Shown here: piece after piece, positions 34,113 through 37,816 of the stretch
How positions within the stretch are numbered: the stretch's first letter is position 1
How the letters are laid out: the number at the start of each line of letters is the position of its first letter
DNA from: an uncultured Eubacteriales bacterium
GTDB taxonomy: Bacteria > Bacillota_A > Clostridia > Oscillospirales > Oscillospiraceae
Assembly: GCA_900319835.1 (NCBI GenBank)
Contig: ONPY01000010.1
Span: 1 to 37,816 of the forward strand
DNA length: 37,816 nucleotides
Direction of reading: 5' to 3'
Position numbers and translations under genes: made by a program
The notes under the pieces: model-generated
What the model saw: only the letters and a program-made list of their open reading frames with translations
Database searches by the model: none
What the model was told of the DNA's origin: nothing

Positions 34113-34141
34113 TTGAATTCTGTGCGAAAATGAGATATACT
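34113..34141 (+). promoter_or_regulatory. Promoter of tRNA-Leu
   Basis: TTGAAT (34113-34118), 17-base spacer, TATACT (34136-34141), 12 bases before the mature 5' end of the tRNA. Confidence 0.7.
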
Positions 34142-34153
34142 TTGCAGCAGCAC

Positions 34154-34239
34154 GCCGGTGTGATGGAATGGTAGACGTAGCGGATTCAAAATCCGCCGAT
34201 GGCGACATCGTGTGGGTTCGAGTCCCACCACCGGCACCA
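34154..34239 (+). tRNA. tRNA-Leu(CAA)
   Basis: An 86-base class II tRNA. Acceptor arms GCCGGTG (34154-34160) and CACCGGC (34229-34235) pair fully, discriminator A, and CCA is encoded. Anticodon stem GCGGA/TCCGC encloses the loop TTCAAAA, giving anticodon CAA for UUG leucine codons. A long variable arm (CGATGGCGACATCG) and GGTTCGAGTCC T-arm confirm a leucine tRNA. It lies next to the end of the mobile element. Confidence 0.96.
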
Positions 34240-34240
34240 T

Positions 34241-34294
34241 GGCGAGTGTTCTTATAGCATTTGAAAGGCTGTAAGAACACTCGCCTTTCTTTAT
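34241..34294 (+). terminator. Terminator of tRNA-Leu
   Basis: A perfect 14-base stem (34241-34254 with 34272-34285) with 17-base loop, then TTTCTTTAT. It starts one base after the CCA end and runs to within 4 bases of the recombinase stop codon. Confidence 0.85.
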
Positions 34295-34297
34295 GTG

Positions 34298-36007
34298 TCA
34301 TATAGCGATTTGGCATGGGGCGTAGTTGACGACTACGCCTTTTCTCGTATTCACGGACACCTGCGGGGCGGGTAAAGGGAACACATCGGGAATGAAGATC
34401 GCTCCCACACAGTTGTAATGAATGGTCAACCTCTGTTCCCACTTGCCGTCGATCTTCTCCGCCTGATGGACCTCGATGCGCTCGATCAGCTCATTCAGCA
34501 TCCTGGGCGTCAGTTTCTTGGCCCGTGTGTATTTGCGGACGGTGGAGATGAACATATCAGAAGTCATGGCCCTGCTGCCCAGCGCGTCCATTTCGGAGCG
34601 GAGCGCCTTGATCTTTTCAGCAAGCTCCTTCTGCTCCTGTTCATACCGGCGGGACATTTTGGCAAAACGGTCGTCGCTGAGCTTGCCGGAAACATTGTCC
34701 TCATAGATACGCTCAAACAATCCATCCAGTTCTTCGTCACGGGCTTGCAGCGACGCAAGCTCTTTTTGTTTCAGCCTGCGGCCAAGCTCCACGCTTTCCT
34801 GGGTGCTGCCCATCACCGCTTTTACGAAATCGTCCTCATAGTGACTGGCAAACTTCGTCAGCCGCTTGATCTCACCAAGCACCACCTGTTCCAGAAAGTC
34901 CACCCGGACATAATGGGTAGAGGTACAGGTCCCCCGGTTGCCCTTATAGTTGGAACAGTTGAAATACTTGATATCGGGGTTGCCCTGGTTGAAATGGAAG
35001 TGGAGGTTATTGCCGCAATCGGCACACACCAGCAGACCGGAAAACATATTGCGTTCCCCATCGTTGGTACGGCGCTTGCGTATCTTTCCTCGCTTCTGCT
35101 GGACCTGCTCCCACATGGCACGGTCAATGATCGGCTCATGCACATCCTTGAAAATGACCCAGTTTTCACGGTCATTCTCAATCCGCTTTTTGTTCTTGTA
35201 GGATTTGGAATAGGTCTTGAAGTTGAGGATATCGCCGCAATACTCCTGCAGGGACAGTATCTTTGTGATGGTGGAGCTGTTCCATTTCGTCGGAGGCTGC
35301 TGCTTGCCTTTTCCGGGCCTCTTGATGCCCTTCTGGAGCCAATAGGCCCGCGGGGTGAGGATACCTTCCCGCTCAAGCTGGGCGGCGATCTGCTCCGTCC
35401 CAAGCCCGTCCAGGGTCATGCCGTAAATGTGTCTGACCACCTGGGCCGCTTCATCGTCCACGATCCAACGCTTAGGATTGTCGGGGTCTTTGATGTACCC
35501 GTAGGGAGGTTGTCCCATCGGCTCACCGGCGTTCCCCTTGATCTTGTTGCTGATACGGCGCTTCTTGCTGATATCGCGTGCGTACCATTCGTTGAACAAA
35601 TTGCGGATCGGAGCCAGCTCATTTTCACCTTCGGCGGTGTCGATGTTGTCGGATACCGCCACCAGGCGGATGTCATGTTCCGGGAAAAATTCCTCGGTCA
35701 ATCGTCCGACCTCTATGTAGTTGCGGCCCAGACGGGAAAGGTCCTTTACGAACACGGCAGCAGCGCGTCCTTCTTCAAGCTGACGGATCATCTCCACAAA
35801 ACCGGGGCGGTCCATCGTGACGCCTGAAATACCATCATCCAGGAAATGCACCAGGTTGGTATAGCCTTTCTCCTTTGCCACTTTGGTGAGGAGCTTCTTT
35901 TGGTTGCCAATGCTATAACTCTCACCTTCCAGATTATCGTCACGGGAAAGCCTCTCATAGAGGAAGGCCGTCACGTCACGGGATTTTTTGTTGTTCGACT
36001 GTCTCAT
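34298..36007 (-). CDS. Large serine recombinase of an integrative element
   Basis: A 569-residue site-specific recombinase from the ATG at 36007 (AAGGAGG). The resolvase-type catalytic domain (1-150) has S21 in YERLSRDD and the conserved VFVKDLSRLGRNY. The Recombinase domain follows (about 170-290), then a zinc-ribbon with CADC...C...C, a long coiled-coil region, and a C-terminal DUF4368-like end (RKGVVVNY). This is the type found in Tn1549/Tn916-like elements of gut Firmicutes. It would cut and rejoin att sites for integration and excision. It is the last gene of the element and its stop almost touches the tRNA-Leu terminator. Complete, with no frameshift. Confidence 0.95.
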   Translation of the reverse strand: MRQSNNKKSRDVTAFLYERLSRDDNLEGESYSIGNQKKLLTKVAKEKGYTNLVHFLDDGISGVTMDRPGFVEMIRQLEEGRAAAVFVKDLSRLGRNYIEVGRLTEEFFPEHDIRLVAVSDNIDTAEGENELAPIRNLFNEWYARDISKKRRISNKIKGNAGEPMGQPPYGYIKDPDNPKRWIVDDEAAQVVRHIYGMTLDGLGTEQIAAQLEREGILTPRAYWLQKGIKRPGKGKQQPPTKWNSSTITKILSLQEYCGDILNFKTYSKSYKNKKRIENDRENWVIFKDVHEPIIDRAMWEQVQQKRGKIRKRRTNDGERNMFSGLLVCADCGNNLHFHFNQGNPDIKYFNCSNYKGNRGTCTSTHYVRVDFLEQVVLGEIKRLTKFASHYEDDFVKAVMGSTQESVELGRRLKQKELASLQARDEELDGLFERIYEDNVSGKLSDDRFAKMSRRYEQEQKELAEKIKALRSEMDALGSRAMTSDMFISTVRKYTRAKKLTPRMLNELIERIEVHQAEKIDGKWEQRLTIHYNCVGAIFIPDVFPLPAPQVSVNTRKGVVVNYAPCQIAI

Positions 36008-36112
36008 TAGTCCTCCTTTCCGGGAACAGCCGGACAACTTTTTTCTCGCACGATATCTTCATGCTTATATTATACCGCGCCCAGCGATCCCTTGTCAGCC
36101 GGTTTTGATAGG

Positions 36113-36301
36113 TTATCTGCTATTTTCACAATCCGCCTGCATAAGACGAAGAAGGATCGCCCCAAGCGTATTTGCGTTTTCCTTTTTGAATACCGGCTGT
36201 ACGACAAACGACCTGCCTTCGATATGGTAGGTCGTTCTTTCCTCCAGAGGACTTTGATTAATATGTTCATGATTGCCTTCAGGCAATTTCTTTTCTTGCA
36301 T
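36113..36301 (-). CDS. tnpW: TnpW-family element protein
   Basis: A 62-residue protein. The core ERTTYHIEGRSFVVQPVFKKE...LGAILLRLM matches the TnpW family, small proteins encoded just upstream of recombinase genes in these elements. The start follows AAAGGGGA at 5 bases. Roles in excision or regulation have been suggested for its position, but none is established. A longer overlapping frame on the same strand (36070-36435) has no such match. Confidence 0.82.
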   Translation of the reverse strand: MQEKKLPEGNHEHINQSPLEERTTYHIEGRSFVVQPVFKKENANTLGAILLRLMQADCENSR

Positions 36302-36689
36302 AGTTTTCCCCTTTCAGTAACATACAAAATGAAAACCGAATAGGCAAACACGGATGGCTGTTGGCACAGCTCCACGGGAGTCTCACCCCGGCCCATGCTG
36401 ATGGGTGCGGCACGCAATGCTTTGTGGGCGTTCAACGCGCGAGTATCTTTGACCTGCCTGTATGTCGTCGCCCGCAGGCTGCCACGCCTGCTTTGCGGCC
36501 TGATGTGGATCGCTCGCTCAAAGAGAGGTCATGGCGCACCGGCCGTATGGCTCGATACAGAACAGAATGTATCCGTCTGCCTTATACTGCACCGGCGGCC
36601 TCCCACCGGGCTTTCTTTGTCAAAGAGCATGGAACTTCATTGCCGGACCGTTGGAGCAAGGAAAGGGAGAGAAACATGCTCCGCAGGTT
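36302..36689 (-). other. Element-borne gap with many short stems
   Basis: 388 bases between the HTH gene and tnpW with no credible protein. The left part (36357-36491) has perfect stems in a row: GCTGT/ACAGC, CTCC/GGAG, CCCAT/ATGGG, TGCG/CGCA, GCGTT/AACGC and GCAGGC/GCCTGC. Another (TCTTTG/CAAAGA) is near 36615. This suggests a structured RNA or a cis site for the element; it could be read from either strand. Confidence 0.45.
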
Positions 36690-36929
36690 TTAGGCCGGCA
36701 ACACCTTAAAGCCCGTTACGATGCTGTGGATCAGCTTCGTTTCCAGCCTGAGCCGCATATCTTCATCGACATACAGGTATGTATTCCCGTATTCGTCCTT
36801 CAGCGGCCTGGTGGCAAGAGCCCGGATGTACTTCTGATAGTGAGCGACCACGGCGGCAAGGGCGTCCTCGTCGCCGTTCACGGCTGCCAGGATCACAGGC
36901 ACCGGGATCGGTTTCACTTGTCCGTCCAT
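36690..36929 (-). CDS. HTH-domain protein of conjugative element
   Basis: A 79-residue protein like the small helix-turn-helix proteins (HTH_16, Tn916 Orf8-like) of Tn916/Tn1549 elements. It begins VPVILAAVNGDEDALAAVVAHYQKYI, the region-2-like helices, and ends with RLRLETKLIHSIVTGF. Its start lies 16 bases inside the sigma-like gene, with GGAGGG before it, so the two are coupled. Probably works with that protein as a split sigma-like regulator of transfer genes. Confidence 0.85.
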   Translation of the reverse strand: MDGQVKPIPVPVILAAVNGDEDALAAVVAHYQKYIRALATRPLKDEYGNTYLYVDEDMRLRLETKLIHSIVTGFKVLPA

Positions 36930-37348
36930 TCAAATCCCTCCTTCATCAGATACTCGCGTAATTCTTTCAGCGTGGTAAGCCGCCGTTTGGATACAGTCTG
37001 ATGGACGACGTTCAGCTTCTCGCTGATCTCGCGGTCCGTCATACCCAGGAAGTAGGACAGCAGGATCACATCCCGCTTATCCTCCGGCAACTGTGCCAGA
37101 GCGTCGGCCAGAAGATCGCCGGTCACAACAACCGGGAGCCCCTGCACTTCAAAAACATGCTCGTCCATGAAATGCTTGTCCCAGGTGGCGGTCTGCTCCA
37201 GCTCGGAAGCTGTCAGCTCGCCCAGGGATTTTTCCCGGTCCCGGAGTCGGGTATATTCACGCTGAATATACCGGGCCTCATTCTTCAAAACCTTGACACA
37301 GAAAGCGCCAAACTGATTTTGAATACGCTGCTCATAGGAGTCTTTCAT
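36914..37348 (-). CDS. Sigma-70-like regulator of conjugative element
   Basis: A 144-residue sigma-70 family protein (Tn916 Orf7-like). The C-terminal half is a region 4: LPEDKRDVILLSYFLGMTDREISEKL then VVHQTVSKRR as the recognition helix. The N-terminal half is charged and helical with little region 2 character, which the neighbouring HTH protein might supply. Start after GGGAGGTGAG. In Tn916-like elements this pair sits downstream of accessory cargo and helps switch on excision and transfer genes. Confidence 0.88.
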   Translation of the reverse strand: MKDSYEQRIQNQFGAFCVKVLKNEARYIQREYTRLRDREKSLGELTASELEQTATWDKHFMDEHVFEVQGLPVVVTGDLLADALAQLPEDKRDVILLSYFLGMTDREISEKLNVVHQTVSKRRLTTLKELREYLMKEGFEWTDK

Positions 37349-37532
37349 TTTCTCACCTCCCTTTGCGCCGCACGGGTGCGGGGTGGTGATCTCCTCCCTT
37401 TCGCCTCAGTAATGCAAGGCTTGCGATTTTGGCAACCGCGAGCGGGAAGAAATTTTTATGAAAGGCTCCGCTGTATGGCGAAGGCTCGCATAAACAACAA
37501 AAAGCGCCTGTCTGCAAAACGCAGACAGGCGC
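37349..37532 (-). promoter_or_regulatory. Leader of sigma-like gene with hairpins
   Basis: A minus-strand leader bounded upstream by a perfect 12-base terminator stem (37504-37515 with 37521-37532, loop AAAAC, then five U at 37503-37499). Just before the start codon is a 6-base stem (37368-37373 with 37376-37381). An 11-codon frame (37456-37491, MRAFAIQRSLS) lies between, without a good ribosome binding site. This may be an attenuation leader as in Tn916; not proven. Confidence 0.5.
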
Positions 37533-37590
37533 AAATGAACTATTAAACGCTTTTATGTAATCATACAGTTCATACTCATGAGCAAAATGT

Positions 37591-37616
37591 GCCCCGGTGG
37601 TGACCGGGCTTTTTTT
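37591..37616 (+). terminator. Plus-strand terminator-like hairpin
   Basis: A GC-rich stem (GCCC, one bulge, GGT paired with ACCGGGC) followed by seven T. No plus-strand gene precedes it in the element, so an unannotated short transcript is possible. Confidence 0.55.
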
Positions 37617-37640
37617 GAAAGGTTAGGGGGATGGAAAAGG

Positions 37641-37680
37641 AAAAAGGACACGGCGATACCTCCCGGACACCGCCGTATCC
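37641..37680 (-). terminator. Terminator of gene beyond right edge
   Basis: A 10-base stem with one mismatch (37646-37655 with 37671-37680) followed by five U on the minus strand. It would end transcription arriving from the right edge. Confidence 0.65.
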
Positions 37681-37716
37681 TTAAAAAAGGGCGACTTTAA
37701 TACACCCCCCGTATTC

Positions 37717-37816
37717 TCATTTTTTGAAAACGGCGGCCTTGATGTATTCAAAACCGCCATCTGTTAGACATAAAATGGGCATGGAAAATAGTCTGCCAAG
37801 CAGCGGTTTTTTTCTT
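37717..37816 (-). CDS. Possible C-terminal end of a gene cut by the window
   Basis: A minus-strand frame open from the window edge for 32 codons, ending LTDGGFEYIKAAVFKK and a stop at 37717. It is followed after 36 bases by a terminator. The amino-acid mix looks natural and the position fits a gene of the element, but too little is visible to name it. Confidence 0.35.
   Translation of the reverse strand, partial: RKKPLLGRLFSMPILCLTDGGFEYIKAAVFKK

Noticed and set aside
33954..34442. Minus-strand open frame of 162 codons containing GAGGGTRTHTMSPSADFES
   Set aside because: It is the antisense translation of tRNA-Leu, a well-known spurious protein pattern in databases, and it also overlaps the recombinase end.
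36070..36435. 121-codon minus-strand frame overlapping tnpW
   Set aside because: The tnpW frame has a good ribosome binding site and family match; this one has neither.
36361..36709. Overlapping plus-strand frames (36361-36693, 36395-36709)
   Set aside because: Low-complexity translation of the stem-rich gap, no ribosome binding site; the nucleotide structure seems the better explanation.
1..37816. CRISPR arrays, rRNA genes, classical insertion sequences, toxin-antitoxin pairs
   Set aside because: No spaced direct repeats, rRNA motifs, DDE transposase or inverted-repeat-bounded IS were seen.

Overview
The window looks like a chromosomal segment of a gut-type anaerobic Firmicute (class Clostridia, most like the Oscillospiraceae/Ruminococcaceae), ending inside an integrative conjugative element. 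The evidence is the gene content (RecD2, ComF, IspD/IspF, PheB-type ACT protein, class C sortase, Tn916/Tn1549-like small genes), strong AGGAGG ribosome binding sites, sigma-A type promoters with 17-base spacers, and U-tailed hairpin terminators. Almost all genes are on the minus strand; only the flavoprotein-hypA pair and the tRNA are on the plus strand. The species cannot be named from the sequence alone.

Layout. (1) 99-1467: a DUF3343 protein overlapping a cysteine-desulfurase-family enzyme. (2) 1593-10179: one long minus-strand operon with a clear promoter at 10151-10179 and a terminator at 1502-1543: ybaK, uvrA, recD2, comF, mreB, ispD, ispF. (3) 10217-14144: a TetR-type regulator, a stretch with an arsC-like scrap, an SNF2-type helicase and a PheB-type ACT regulator. 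(4) 14203-17392: a plus-strand operon of a 902-residue Fe-S/FAD oxidoreductase and a HypA-type metallochaperone. (5) 17402-29280: a surface-appendage region. It holds an O-antigen-ligase-like membrane protein, a signal peptidase-sortase B fusion, two membrane-anchored secreted proteins, two TasA-like proteins, a pilin without an anchor, a class C sortase, a major LPSTG pilin, an ordinary signal peptidase I and a coiled-coil protein. (6) 29313-32279: a csoR-copA copper operon in which the last domain of CopA looks like a copper chaperone with its own ribosome binding site. (7) 32284-33727: a lipoprotein and a LysM protein. (8) 34113-34294: tRNA-Leu(CAA) with promoter and terminator. (9) 34298-37816: the end of an integrative conjugative element with a large serine recombinase, TnpW, an HTH protein and a sigma-70-like protein.

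The most interesting system is the 18.9-29.0 kb surface locus. It combines a sortase-built pilus (SpaH-like pilin plus class C sortase) with SipW/TasA-type fibre proteins. It also encodes one polypeptide that joins a SipW-like Ser-His signal peptidase to a class B sortase, so leader removal and covalent attachment could be carried out by the same membrane protein. A second point of note is the apparent copA-copZ fusion with a retained internal start. In the mobile element, a 135-base stretch packed with short perfect stems has no convincing protein and may be a structured RNA.
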